In this document: piece by piece, positions 28,149-36,301 of the stretch
Position numbering within the stretch: position 1 is the stretch's first letter
How the letters are laid out: every line of letters starts with the position of its first letter
Source: Promicromonospora sukumoe 327MFSha3.1
GTDB taxonomy: Bacteria; Actinomycetota; Actinomycetes; Actinomycetales; Cellulomonadaceae
Length of the DNA: 64,000 nucleotides
Assembly (NCBI RefSeq): GCF_000385135.1
Contig: NZ_ARQM01000010.1
Coordinates: 248,001-312,000, forward strand
Direction: 5' to 3'
The notes under the pieces: model-generated
The model's input: only the letters and a program-made list of their open reading frames with translations
Told to the model about the DNA's origin: nothing
Database searches by the model: none
Made by a program: the position numbers and the translations under genes

Positions 28149-29504
28149 GTGCGTCATGTCTTTGCCCTGGTGGGCAGTCGAGGAGATGTCCAGCCGGCCC
28201 TCGCGGTCGCACTCGAGCTGCGGCGGCGCGGGCACGAGGTGGTGACCGGCGTGGCCCCCAACCTGGTGCCGCTGGCCGGCCGGCTCGGCCTGGACCCGGT
28301 GCCGCTGGGCATCGACTCCGCGGCCCTGCTGGGCTCGGACCTCGTGCGGCGCGACATGCGGTCGGCCCACCCGGTGCGGCGGGTGCGGGCGCTGCGCGCC
28401 GTGGCGTCGGCCGGCTGGGACGAGCTGCGCACCGGGCTGACGGCGCTGCTCGACGACGTGGGCGGCGCAGACACGGTGGTCACGGGCCTGCTGGGCCAGG
28501 AGGTGGCCGCGGCCGTCGCCGAGCGGCGCGGCCTGCGGATGGCCGCCCTGCACTACTGCCCGGTGCGGGCCAACGGCGTGGTCTCGCCCGTCAGCGGCGT
28601 GCGCGGCCCGCGCACCACCCGGGCGGTCTGGACGCTGGGGGAGCGGGTGCGCTGGGGCCTGACCCGCCGCGCCGAGAACGAGCAGCGCGCCGCGCTCGGG
28701 CTCGGCGGCACGCGCGTGCACCTGCCCACGCGGCTGCGCGACGCCGGGGCGGTCGAGGTCCAGGCCTACGACCCCGCGCTCGCGCCGGGGCTGGTCGACG
28801 AGTGGGGGCCGCGGCGTCCGCTCACGGGGTTCCTCGCGCTGGACGACGCCGCCCGGGCGCGGCTCGGAGAGGCCGGCTCGGCTTCCGGGGCCGACGGCGG
28901 CGGGGCGGGCGCCTCGGCGAGCCTCGACACCTGGCTCGACGACGGCGAGCCGCCCGTCTACGTGGGCTTCGGCTCCATGCCCGTGGCCGACCCGCGCGCC
29001 CTGCTCGCGGCCGTCGAGGCGGCCTGCGCCGAGCTCGGCGTGCGGGCCCTGGTCAGCGCGGGCTGGAACGACTTCTCCGGGTCGGACGGCGGGGCGGATC
29101 GCCCCGGTGCCGGGCCCGACGGCGCGGCGCGCGCCGCCGGGCCGGACCCCGAGCGGGTGCGCGTGGTCGGCGCCGTCGACCACGCGGCCGTGCTGCCCCG
29201 CTGCCGCGCCGCGGTGCACCACGGCGGAGCCGGCACGACGGCGGCCGCACTGCGCGCGGGCCTGCCCGCCGTCGTCGGCTGGTACTCCGCCGACCAGCCG
29301 ATGTGGGGCGACCTGCTGCGCGGCACGGGCGTGGGCGTGGCCCGCCGGGCGAGCACGCTCACGCAGCCCGGAGTGCTCGCCGGGGCGCTTGCCGAGGTGC
29401 TCGACGAGGCCACCGCGGCCCGCGCCGCCACGCTCGGGGCGCGCCTGGTGCCCCCGGACCGGGCGGTCGCGGCGGCGGCCGACGCGGTGGAGGACGGGGC
29501 CTGA
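28149..29504 (+). CDS. GT1-family (UGT-type) glycosyltransferase
   Basis: 451 aa, GTG start. The N-terminus HVFALVGSRGDVQPALAVAL matches macrolide, glycopeptide and sterol glycosyltransferases. The C-terminal nucleotide-sugar signature reads VDHAAVLPRCRAAVHHGGAG then GLPAVVGWYSADQPMWGDLL. It should move a sugar from an NDP-sugar to a small lipophilic acceptor. It lies between two WS/DGAT-like paralogues, and its stop is 11 bp from that of protein B. This suggests a product that is both glycosylated and acylated. Confidence 0.9.
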   Translation: MRHVFALVGSRGDVQPALAVALELRRRGHEVVTGVAPNLVPLAGRLGLDPVPLGIDSAALLGSDLVRRDMRSAHPVRRVRALRAVASAGWDELRTGLTALLDDVGGADTVVTGLLGQEVAAAVAERRGLRMAALHYCPVRANGVVSPVSGVRGPRTTRAVWTLGERVRWGLTRRAENEQRAALGLGGTRVHLPTRLRDAGAVEVQAYDPALAPGLVDEWGPRRPLTGFLALDDAARARLGEAGSASGADGGGAGASASLDTWLDDGEPPVYVGFGSMPVADPRALLAAVEAACAELGVRALVSAGWNDFSGSDGGADRPGAGPDGAARAAGPDPERVRVVGAVDHAAVLPRCRAAVHHGGAGTTAAALRAGLPAVVGWYSADQPMWGDLLRGTGVGVARRASTLTQPGVLAGALAEVLDEATAARAATLGARLVPPDRAVAAAADAVEDGA

Positions 29505-29515
29505 ACCCCGCCCTC

Positions 29516-31072
29516 TCACCACGGCGCCGCCGGGAGCTTCCAGGCCTCGGCCTCGGCCAGCACCAGGCGGCGCAGGGTCGCGGCGTCGGCCACGCGGTCG
29601 GGGTCGAGGGCGGCGACGCTGAGCGTCGTCGTGCGGCCCACCGTGGTGCAGAACGCGACCAGCCCACCGCCCGCCGCGCGCAGCTCGGCGGCCGTCGCGC
29701 CCTGGTAGTGCGACAGGGTCGCGACGGAGCGCACCGCGGTGCCCGCCGCGTGGGTGTACCCCTCGGGCGGGCGGCCCAGGTTGGACGCGAGGGCCGCCGC
29801 GACCGGCGGCTGCGGCAGCCGGCTCACCAGGGTGTCGGGCAGCATCTGCACCAGCTCGAGCGGCACCGGGGCCAGCCCGGCCTCCGCCTGCCCGACGGCG
29901 GTGTAGGCCTCCTTGGCGGCGGCCCGCACCCAGCCGAGGTCGCGGTGGGCCAGGACGTCGGCCGGGATGGTGACCCGAGCGATCTTGGTCGAGTTGGCGC
30001 GCGGGTCGTCGGCGTCGCGGGTCGAGACGGGCAGCGCCACGGGCACGGGCTCGCCCGGGAACCGGCCGGTCGCGTGCACCAGGCGGGCGAGGAACGCCAC
30101 GAACCAGGTGTTGGGCGTTCCGCCGTGCGCGGCCGCGGCCTGGGTCACCTGGTCCGAGGGCAGCTCGACGTGCAGTACGGGCGCGCGCCAGGCGGCGTCG
30201 TCGGCGGGCTGGGGTGCGGCCTGGGCGACGGCGGCGGGAACCGGTGCGCCCGGGCCGACCGGCTCCGCCGCGGTACCCGGAACGATCCCCGGCCCGTTCG
30301 GCGCACCCACCACCGCGGGCATGACCCGGGTGGCCGGCCCCGCCCCGGCGTGGCCGGCGACCCCGGCGGCCTCCCCGGCCTCCGGCGGGGGCGGCGGCAC
30401 CGGCTCGTGCACCGTGCCCGCGGGTGCCCGCGTGCCCCCGATCTCGCGCGCGGCGGACTGCGCCCTCGCCCGCGCCTTGGCCCCCGCCCAGCGGCCGACG
30501 GCGGCGGCCTGCGCCGCGGCGTCGGCGGCGTCGGCGAGCAGGGCGCGGGTGCCGCGCTCGGGCGCGGGCACCACGATGGGCTCGGCGTTCGTGGCGGCGC
30601 GCACCACGGCGTCGATCAGCGCGGCACCGTCGGCGACGGCGTGCGCGCAGGTGAGCGAGACGACGCCCCCGACGACGGTCCCGGCGGCGCCGGTGCCGGC
30701 CCGCGCCACGACGTCCGCGGCGGAGATGCGCCAGGAGAGCCCGCGGGCCGGGTCGAGTGGCACGTCGGCCTGGGTCTGCGCCCAGTCGCCGAGGCGGTCC
30801 TCGGCCACGGCCGTGGTCTGCAGGTCCACCACCGGGAGGGTGCCGGCCGGCGCCCAGCGGTGCCGCGCGCCCGGCACGCGGGAGCGCACCACGCGCCGGT
30901 GCAGCGACCCCGCGGCGAGGCGTGCGCCCAGGTCACGCAGCCGGTCGGCGTCGAACGGGCCGTCCAGGCGCCACAGCACCTGGTTCACGGCCGGGCTCGT
31001 GGCGCCCTCGTGGCGGCGCAGGAACATGTCGTCGGCGAACTGCAGGCGCAGTGCGGGTGGCGGGTCCGTCAC
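29516..31072 (-). CDS. Condensation/WS-DGAT-like acyltransferase B
   Basis: 518 aa, GTG start with GGGAG 7 nt upstream. A paralogue of protein A: start block LRLQFADDMFLRRHEGA, active site CAHAVADGA with H144 and D148, and the late ASNLGRPPEGY block. It carries an extra Pro/Ala/Gly-rich, probably disordered stretch at about residues 215-300 between the two lobes of the fold. Catalytic His and Asp are kept, so an active acyltransferase is expected. Confidence 0.8.
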   Translation of the reverse strand: MTDPPPALRLQFADDMFLRRHEGATSPAVNQVLWRLDGPFDADRLRDLGARLAAGSLHRRVVRSRVPGARHRWAPAGTLPVVDLQTTAVAEDRLGDWAQTQADVPLDPARGLSWRISAADVVARAGTGAAGTVVGGVVSLTCAHAVADGAALIDAVVRAATNAEPIVVPAPERGTRALLADAADAAAQAAAVGRWAGAKARARAQSAAREIGGTRAPAGTVHEPVPPPPPEAGEAAGVAGHAGAGPATRVMPAVVGAPNGPGIVPGTAAEPVGPGAPVPAAVAQAAPQPADDAAWRAPVLHVELPSDQVTQAAAAHGGTPNTWFVAFLARLVHATGRFPGEPVPVALPVSTRDADDPRANSTKIARVTIPADVLAHRDLGWVRAAAKEAYTAVGQAEAGLAPVPLELVQMLPDTLVSRLPQPPVAAALASNLGRPPEGYTHAAGTAVRSVATLSHYQGATAAELRAAGGGLVAFCTTVGRTTTLSVAALDPDRVADAATLRRLVLAEAEAWKLPAAPW

Positions 31073-31259
31073 GCTCGTCTCCCGGGTCGGATACCGGTCC
31101 CGAGGGGACCGTGGGCTTCAGCATGTGACCATACCGGGCATTACGGGGGGACTAACTTTCACCCGGCGAATCCGGTATAAAGGTCGCCGCAAGGGGACCG
31201 CGGAACTCGTCCGACGTCGTGCTGGCCGTGCCCACAGACCGATCGAGGGACGCGCACGC
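31073..31259. promoter_or_regulatory. Divergent promoter region of acyltransferases B and C
   Basis: 187 bp. TATAAA at 31176-31181 inside GGTATAAAGG is a likely -10 box for the plus-strand operon; TAACTT 17 nt upstream is a weak -35 candidate. GAGGGA before the ATG at 31260 is the ribosome-binding site. Confidence 0.5.
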
Positions 31260-32720
31260 ATGGAATACACCGAGCTGTCGGCCTACGACCTGCCCGCCGG
31301 AACCGTGACGTCCTGGACGCCACGCGCCGACGCCGGGCGGTGGCAGCAGGACCCCCGCGCGCTGTCCCCGGGGCACGAGGCGCACCTGCGCGACTCCGCC
31401 CCCGGGTCCTGGATCGGGTCGGTGCTGCGCGTGCCCGGACCGTACGAGCCCGAGCCGCTGCGCCGCGCGATCCACGCCTGGGTGAGCCGGCACGAGGTGC
31501 TGCGCACCACCGTCACCCGCGACGCCGGCGCCGGCTGGCGGCGCGTGACCGCCCCCGCCGAGGCCGTCGCCATCCGCGACCTCGTGGTGGGCGACCTGAG
31601 CGCCGACCAGGTCACGGCGCTGCTGCCCAGCCTGCTCGCCGACGTCTCGCCGACCGCCTGGCCGCACTGCGTGCTGGCCACCGTGGTCCCCGCCGCCCCC
31701 GGTGACGGCAGCGGCCCGGCCGGCGACGACGGCTTCGTGCTCGCCTTCGGCGCCGACCACTCGGTCATGGACGCCTACTCCCAGCTCCTGTGGTTCGAGG
31801 AGATCGTCTCGCTGTACGACGCCGCCCGCCGCGGCGTGCCCGACGCCGAGCTCCGCACCCTCGAGGTGGGCTCCCACGTCGACTTCTCCGCCGACGACCG
31901 CAAGCTCGCCATGACGCTCGCCGCCGACGGCGAGCCCGTGCACCGCTGGCTCGACTTCCTCGGCGCCGACGCGACCTTCCCGCGCTACGGCACGGTCACC
32001 CGCCCCGCCGCCGACGCCGCCGAGGCGGGCCGCCCGCAGGCGTCCCGCTCGGCGTGGCTCGCCACCGTGGACCAGACCGACGACCTCAGCGCCCGCAGCC
32101 GCGCCCGCGGCGCCTCCGCCCAGTCGGGCGTGCTGGCCGCGTTCGCGCACGCCGCGCGCAAGGTGCACGGCCTGGACCGGCTCCGGTTCGTGCTGCCGAT
32201 GCACACCCGCTACGCGCCGCAGCACGCCGCCGCCGTCGGCTGGTACGTGGGCCTGTGCCCCGTGGACCTCGACCTGACCGGCACCGACCCCCTGCTGCGG
32301 GAGGTCGACGGTCGCGGCGGCCCGGCCCGCATGGTCGACGGCGACGCCCTGACCACCGCCGTCGAGCGCGTGCACGCCGCGGTCGCGGCCGGCAAGCCCC
32401 TGGTGCGCTACTCGTTCGCGCGCATCGCCGAGCTGGGCGGCATCACCGACGGCCCCCACCTCGCCGTCTCGTACGTGGACACCCGCTTCGTGCCCGGCGC
32501 CGAGCGCTGGAGCGCCTGGGACGCCCGCACCCTCCGCAGCCCCGCGTACGGCACCGACGAGCTCTACCTCTGGTTCCTGCGCACGCACGACGGGCTGAAC
32601 GTCTCCACCCGCTACCCCGACACCCCGGAGGCGCACTCCGCCATGGACGCTCTGATCGAGGAGCTGCGCGCCGGCTTCCGGGCCTTCGGCACCGCCGGCA
32701 CGATCGGGGCGGTCGCATGA
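31260..32720 (+). CDS. Stand-alone condensation-domain-like protein C
   Basis: 486 aa, ATG start. It begins like NRPS condensation or PapA-type proteins (LSPGHEAHLRD, then WVSRHEVLRTTV) and its active-site motif is FGADHSVMDAYS with H167 and D171; the usual Gly after Asp is Ala. No carrier or adenylation domain is attached. The gene overlaps the next one by ATGA, giving a tightly coupled C-D-E series. PapA-like proteins esterify lipids or polyketides; a similar role here is inferred. Confidence 0.82.
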   Translation: MEYTELSAYDLPAGTVTSWTPRADAGRWQQDPRALSPGHEAHLRDSAPGSWIGSVLRVPGPYEPEPLRRAIHAWVSRHEVLRTTVTRDAGAGWRRVTAPAEAVAIRDLVVGDLSADQVTALLPSLLADVSPTAWPHCVLATVVPAAPGDGSGPAGDDGFVLAFGADHSVMDAYSQLLWFEEIVSLYDAARRGVPDAELRTLEVGSHVDFSADDRKLAMTLAADGEPVHRWLDFLGADATFPRYGTVTRPAADAAEAGRPQASRSAWLATVDQTDDLSARSRARGASAQSGVLAAFAHAARKVHGLDRLRFVLPMHTRYAPQHAAAVGWYVGLCPVDLDLTGTDPLLREVDGRGGPARMVDGDALTTAVERVHAAVAAGKPLVRYSFARIAELGGITDGPHLAVSYVDTRFVPGAERWSAWDARTLRSPAYGTDELYLWFLRTHDGLNVSTRYPDTPEAHSAMDALIEELRAGFRAFGTAGTIGAVA

Positions 32721-34252
32721 TCCTGGGCGCCATGGGTACCTGGACCGCCCTCCCCGGGCGGGTGGTCCACCTGCGGCCGACGCCGGAGGCGCTCGCCGCC
32801 GCGCAGGCCGCCCCGGTGGACCCCGGCCCGCCGTCGTTCCTGCAGGGCGACCACCTGCGCGCCTACGCGGCGCGCCGCGCGTCCGGCGGCACGCACCGCG
32901 CCTGGACCGGCACCGCGACCCACCTCGACGGGCCGTTCGACGGCGCCGCGCTCGCCCGCGCCCTGACCCAATTCGTGCGGCGGCACGAGGGCCTGCGCAC
33001 CTGGTTCGACGTCGACCCCTGCACCGACGGCGGCGCCCCGGTGCGGCACCTGGTGCCAGCGGACGTCGTCGGCTTCACGGCCGAGCCCGTGCCCGCCCTC
33101 TCGCCGGCCCCCGGCCTGTCCTGGGACGAGTGGGTCACCGGGCACCTCACCGCGACCTTCGACGCCGCGTGCCGCCCCGACTCCTGGGCGCCGTTCGCGC
33201 TCGGCGCCGTGGTGACCGACGACGGGTTCGGCCTGTTCTGGGGCTGCGACCACGCGTTCACCGACGGCGGGTCGCAGCTCATGGTGCTCAGCGAGATCGA
33301 GGAGCTGTACGCGGCGGAGCTCGCCGGCTCGGACGCGGACGCCGCCCGCGGGTCGAGCCTGTCGAGACCCGAACCGCCGCCCACCGTCGGCTCGTTCCTG
33401 GCGCACGCCAGCGCGGAGCACGAGCTCGCCGCGGCGACCCCGCCCGACGCGCCCCAGATCCAGGCCTGGTCCGCGGCCGTGACCGCGCACGCCGGCAAGC
33501 TGCCGCAGTTCGCGCTGGACCTGGGCCTGCCGCCCGGCGAGACCGCGCCCGTGAAGATCCGGTCGGCGACCCTGCTGGACGCCGCCGGCCTCGCCCGCAT
33601 GGACGAGCTCGCCGCCGCGCACGGCGCCCGGTTCACCGGTGCGGTGTTCGCGGGGATCGCGCTCACGGACACCCGGCTGACCGGCGCGGACACGTGGTTC
33701 GGCGTGACCGTCGTCGGCACGCGCGGGCCCGGCTTCGAGACCGCCCAGGGCTGGCTGTGCAACTTCGCGCCAGTCACCTTCCCCGTGCCCGACGGCGCCG
33801 GCCCAGCGCCGTTCGACGCCGTCCTGCCGGTCGCGGACGCCGCGTTCCGCCAGGCCCGGAAGGCCGCCGAGGTGCCGGTGCACGCAGCGCTCGGCGTCAT
33901 GCTCGCCGGCGGCGTGCTCGACCCGGCGTCGCTCGGCAGCCCGCAGCTCATCAGCTACCTCGACCTGCGGCGGTTCCCCGGCGTGGGCCGGCCCGCGTAC
34001 GACAACGGCCTGCACTTCACGGGGGAGGGCCGCACCGCGAACGCGTCGCTGTGGGTCAACCGTGACCACGAGCGGCTGTACGTCGTCACGCAGACGCCGG
34101 ACACCCCCGCGGCGCAGGCCGCCGTGGACCGCTACCTCGCCGAGCTGCGGGCCACGTTCGCGGCGGCGGTCGCCGCGCCGGGAGCGCCCGGCGCGGGCGA
34201 CGCCGTCCGGGACGAGCGCCTGGAGGCGACCGGTGCGGGTCCTGTCGGCTGA
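32717..34252 (+). CDS. Stand-alone condensation-domain-like protein D
   Basis: 511 aa, ATGA-coupled to protein C. Condensation-type features are FVRRHEGLRTWF and the active-site motif WGCDHAFTDGGSQL with H179, D183 and G184, the most complete HxxxDG of the three plus-strand proteins. Near residue 215 the coding sequence includes a perfect copy of the 19-base family E repeat (33351-33369), read as a GSSLSRPEP linker. The C-terminal end overlaps gene E by 20 bp. Confidence 0.82.
   Translation: MILGAMGTWTALPGRVVHLRPTPEALAAAQAAPVDPGPPSFLQGDHLRAYAARRASGGTHRAWTGTATHLDGPFDGAALARALTQFVRRHEGLRTWFDVDPCTDGGAPVRHLVPADVVGFTAEPVPALSPAPGLSWDEWVTGHLTATFDAACRPDSWAPFALGAVVTDDGFGLFWGCDHAFTDGGSQLMVLSEIEELYAAELAGSDADAARGSSLSRPEPPPTVGSFLAHASAEHELAAATPPDAPQIQAWSAAVTAHAGKLPQFALDLGLPPGETAPVKIRSATLLDAAGLARMDELAAAHGARFTGAVFAGIALTDTRLTGADTWFGVTVVGTRGPGFETAQGWLCNFAPVTFPVPDGAGPAPFDAVLPVADAAFRQARKAAEVPVHAALGVMLAGGVLDPASLGSPQLISYLDLRRFPGVGRPAYDNGLHFTGEGRTANASLWVNRDHERLYVVTQTPDTPAAQAAVDRYLAELRATFAAAVAAPGAPGAGDAVRDERLEATGAGPVG
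33351..33369. repeat. Family E 19-base repeat inside condensation-like gene D
   Basis: GGTCGAGCCTGTCGAGACC, identical to the inverted copy in pntA at 23057-23075. Confidence 0.92.
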
Positions 34253-35570
34253 CCTCTGGGCGCCGGCGCCGGGCCAGGTGATCACCTGGGACGTCACGCC
34301 GCGCCCGGGATTCGTGCCGACGTCGGCCACACCCACCTACAACCAGCGCAACCACCTGCTGGGCGCTCACGCCGGCGAGCCGAGCGTGTGGATCACCGCC
34401 GCGTTCGACGTCGACGGGCCCGTGGACCGCGACGCGCTGGAGGCCGCGTTCCGCGACCTCGTGGCCGCCCACCCGGGCCTCCGGGTCGAGGCGGTCCGCC
34501 GGCCGGCCCCGCAGGCCGTGGGTCTGGTGCGGCACGATGCCGCCGGGCTGGCCTGGCACCGCCACGACGGCCCCGTCACCAGGACGGCCGACGACACCCG
34601 CGAGCACCTCGCAGCCGAGCTCTCCCGCCGGTGCGCACCGTTCGGCTACCCGGCGTTCCTGCCCGCCGCGGTCAGCCGCCCGGACCGGTCGACGGTCGTG
34701 CTCGGCATGGACCATCTGCACACCGACGCCTGGTCGACCACCGTCGTCGTCGACGAGCTGGCGGCCCGGTACGCGGAGCACGCGGGGGAGGGCGGCCCTG
34801 TCGGGCGCGGCGGCCCCGCAGAACTGCCCACCGCCGCCGGCCCGCCCTTCGTCGGCGCCGACGACCCGCGCCTGGCGACCTGGCACGGGTTCCTGCGCGA
34901 CCGCGGCTGGGCGCTGCCCACGTTCCCGCTGCCCCTCGGCGTGCCCGACGGCAAGCGGGCGCCGCAGCGCACCGTCGTGCGCCCGCTGGCCGACGCCGCG
35001 ACCGCGGACGCCGTCGCCGGGCGCGCCCGCTCGGCCGGCGCGTCGACGTCGGCGGCCGTGCTGGTCACCCTCGCCCGCGCCGTCGCGGACCTGGGCGGGC
35101 CCGCCACGCTGGAGACCCTGCTGCCAGTGCACACCCGCGGCGACGACGCCGCCCGCCGCGCCGTCGGCTGGCACACCACCACGGTGCCGCTGCGGATCGA
35201 GACCGGCGACGACGCCGACGGCGCGCTGGCCGCCACCGGCAAGGCCCTGCGGGCCGCGCGCGAGCTGGCCGCCGTGCCGCTCGAGCAGGTCGTCGAGACG
35301 CTGCCCGGCCCGCTGCGGTTCCCGCGCGTCGACATCTTCCAGGTGTCCTACCTGGACTACCGGCGGCTGCCCGGGCACGCGGCGTCCGCCGGGCGGGCCG
35401 CACACCACGTCTCGGCCGCGACCCGGGCCGACGACCTCCAGGTCTGGGTGTCCCGCACCGACGAGGGCATCGCGGTGCGCGCCCGCATGCCCCGCACCCC
35501 GACGGCGGTCGCCACGGTCGACGCCGTCCTGGCCCGCTGGTCGGAGCTGCTGACCACGCTCGCGGGCTGA
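34233..35570 (+). CDS. Stand-alone condensation-domain-like protein E
   Basis: 445 aa from GTG 34233, overlapping gene D by 20 bp; upstream in-frame sequence is only the shadow of D. Motifs are FRDLVAAHPGLRVEAV and LGMDHLHTDAWSTTV with H161 and D165; Gly after Asp is replaced by Ala. Length equals a single condensation domain. It ends the acyltransferase series, 75 bp before a regulator gene. Confidence 0.82.
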   Translation: MRVLSADLWAPAPGQVITWDVTPRPGFVPTSATPTYNQRNHLLGAHAGEPSVWITAAFDVDGPVDRDALEAAFRDLVAAHPGLRVEAVRRPAPQAVGLVRHDAAGLAWHRHDGPVTRTADDTREHLAAELSRRCAPFGYPAFLPAAVSRPDRSTVVLGMDHLHTDAWSTTVVVDELAARYAEHAGEGGPVGRGGPAELPTAAGPPFVGADDPRLATWHGFLRDRGWALPTFPLPLGVPDGKRAPQRTVVRPLADAATADAVAGRARSAGASTSAAVLVTLARAVADLGGPATLETLLPVHTRGDDAARRAVGWHTTTVPLRIETGDDADGALAATGKALRAARELAAVPLEQVVETLPGPLRFPRVDIFQVSYLDYRRLPGHAASAGRAAHHVSAATRADDLQVWVSRTDEGIAVRARMPRTPTAVATVDAVLARWSELLTTLAG

Positions 35571-35633
35571 GCCCGCCTCCGGGGCGTCCCGGGGCAGGGG
35601 GCATCGGGGGCGACGCGGCAAGCGGCGCCGTCC

Positions 35634-35639
35634 TACCCT
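35634..35639 (+). promoter_or_regulatory. -10 box for the ArsR-type regulator gene, leaderless type
   Basis: TACCCT, 6 nt, then ATG 35646, with no Shine-Dalgarno sequence. It gives the regulator its own promoter behind the acyltransferase operon. Confidence 0.6.
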
Positions 35640-35645
35640 GCCTGC

Positions 35646-36236
35646 ATGGCTACCGACGACGTCCGCACGCTCACCGAGGCCCGGGCGGTCGCGGCCCTGA
35701 CCAACCCGGCCCGTTCCCGCCTGTTCGACTCGCTGACCGCCGACGGGCCGGCCACGGCGTCGACCCTGGCGGAGCGCACGGGGCTGGCCGTCGGGAGCAT
35801 CAGCCACCACATGCGGGTGCTGGCGTCCGCCGAGCTCGTCGAGGAGGCGCCGGAGCTGGCCCGGGACCGGCGCGAACGCTGGTGGCGGCGGGCTTCGCGG
35901 TCCATCACCTGGGGCCGGTCGACCCTGCCGCCGGACGCGGAGAGCCAGCGGCAGGCCGTGGCCGCCGAGGAGTTCATGCTGGCGCGCCAGGTCGAGCGCG
36001 CCCGCGCGTGGCTGGAGCGCTCCGAGCAGGACGACGAGTGGAGCCGGGCCGAGCTCTCGACCGACAGCTGGCTGCGCCTGACCCCCGGCGAGCTGGAGCA
36101 GCTGAGCGCCGAGATCAACGAGGTGGTGCTGCGCTGGAAGGAGCGGGGGCGCGCTGCGGCGTCGGACGAGAAGGCGGCCGAGGAGGGCGCCGAGCACGTC
36201 TTCTTGTTCGCGCGTGCTTTCCCGTCGCGCCCGTAG
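35646..36236 (+). CDS. ArsR-like winged-helix transcriptional regulator
   Basis: 196 aa. The N-terminal winged helix reads LTNPARSRLFDSL then TASTLAERTGLAVGSISHHMRVL, as in ArsR/SmtB-type and related HTH proteins. The rest is helical and charged, with an AA/EE-rich tail; the metal-binding Cys cluster of true ArsR sensors is absent, so it probably senses an organic ligand. It sits directly before an MFS exporter gene whose promoter carries two GTTGTACA repeats, its likely operator. Confidence 0.88.
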   Translation: MATDDVRTLTEARAVAALTNPARSRLFDSLTADGPATASTLAERTGLAVGSISHHMRVLASAELVEEAPELARDRRERWWRRASRSITWGRSTLPPDAESQRQAVAAEEFMLARQVERARAWLERSEQDDEWSRAELSTDSWLRLTPGELEQLSAEINEVVLRWKERGRAAASDEKAAEEGAEHVFLFARAFPSRP

Positions 36237-36265
36237 CCCCGCCCCGCCACGGTTCCACAATGACT

Positions 36266-36295
36266 GTTGTACAAGAGTGGTTGTACATATAGCCT
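36266..36295 (+). promoter_or_regulatory. Promoter and operator of the MFS exporter gene
   Basis: TTGTAC (-35), 17 nt, TAGCCT (-10, 36290-36295), then 6 nt to ATG 36302: a strong leaderless promoter. Two direct repeats of GTTGTACA (36266-36273 and 36280-36287) start 14 bp apart; the first covers the -35 box and the second lies in the spacer, so a bound regulator would block RNA polymerase. Confidence 0.72.
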
Positions 36296-36301
36296 GCTCG
36301 C

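Noticed and set aside
26656-35570. Reading the condensation-like genes as a normal NRPS cluster
   Set aside because: No adenylation, carrier or thioesterase domain is encoded within or beside the genes, and each protein is a single domain.
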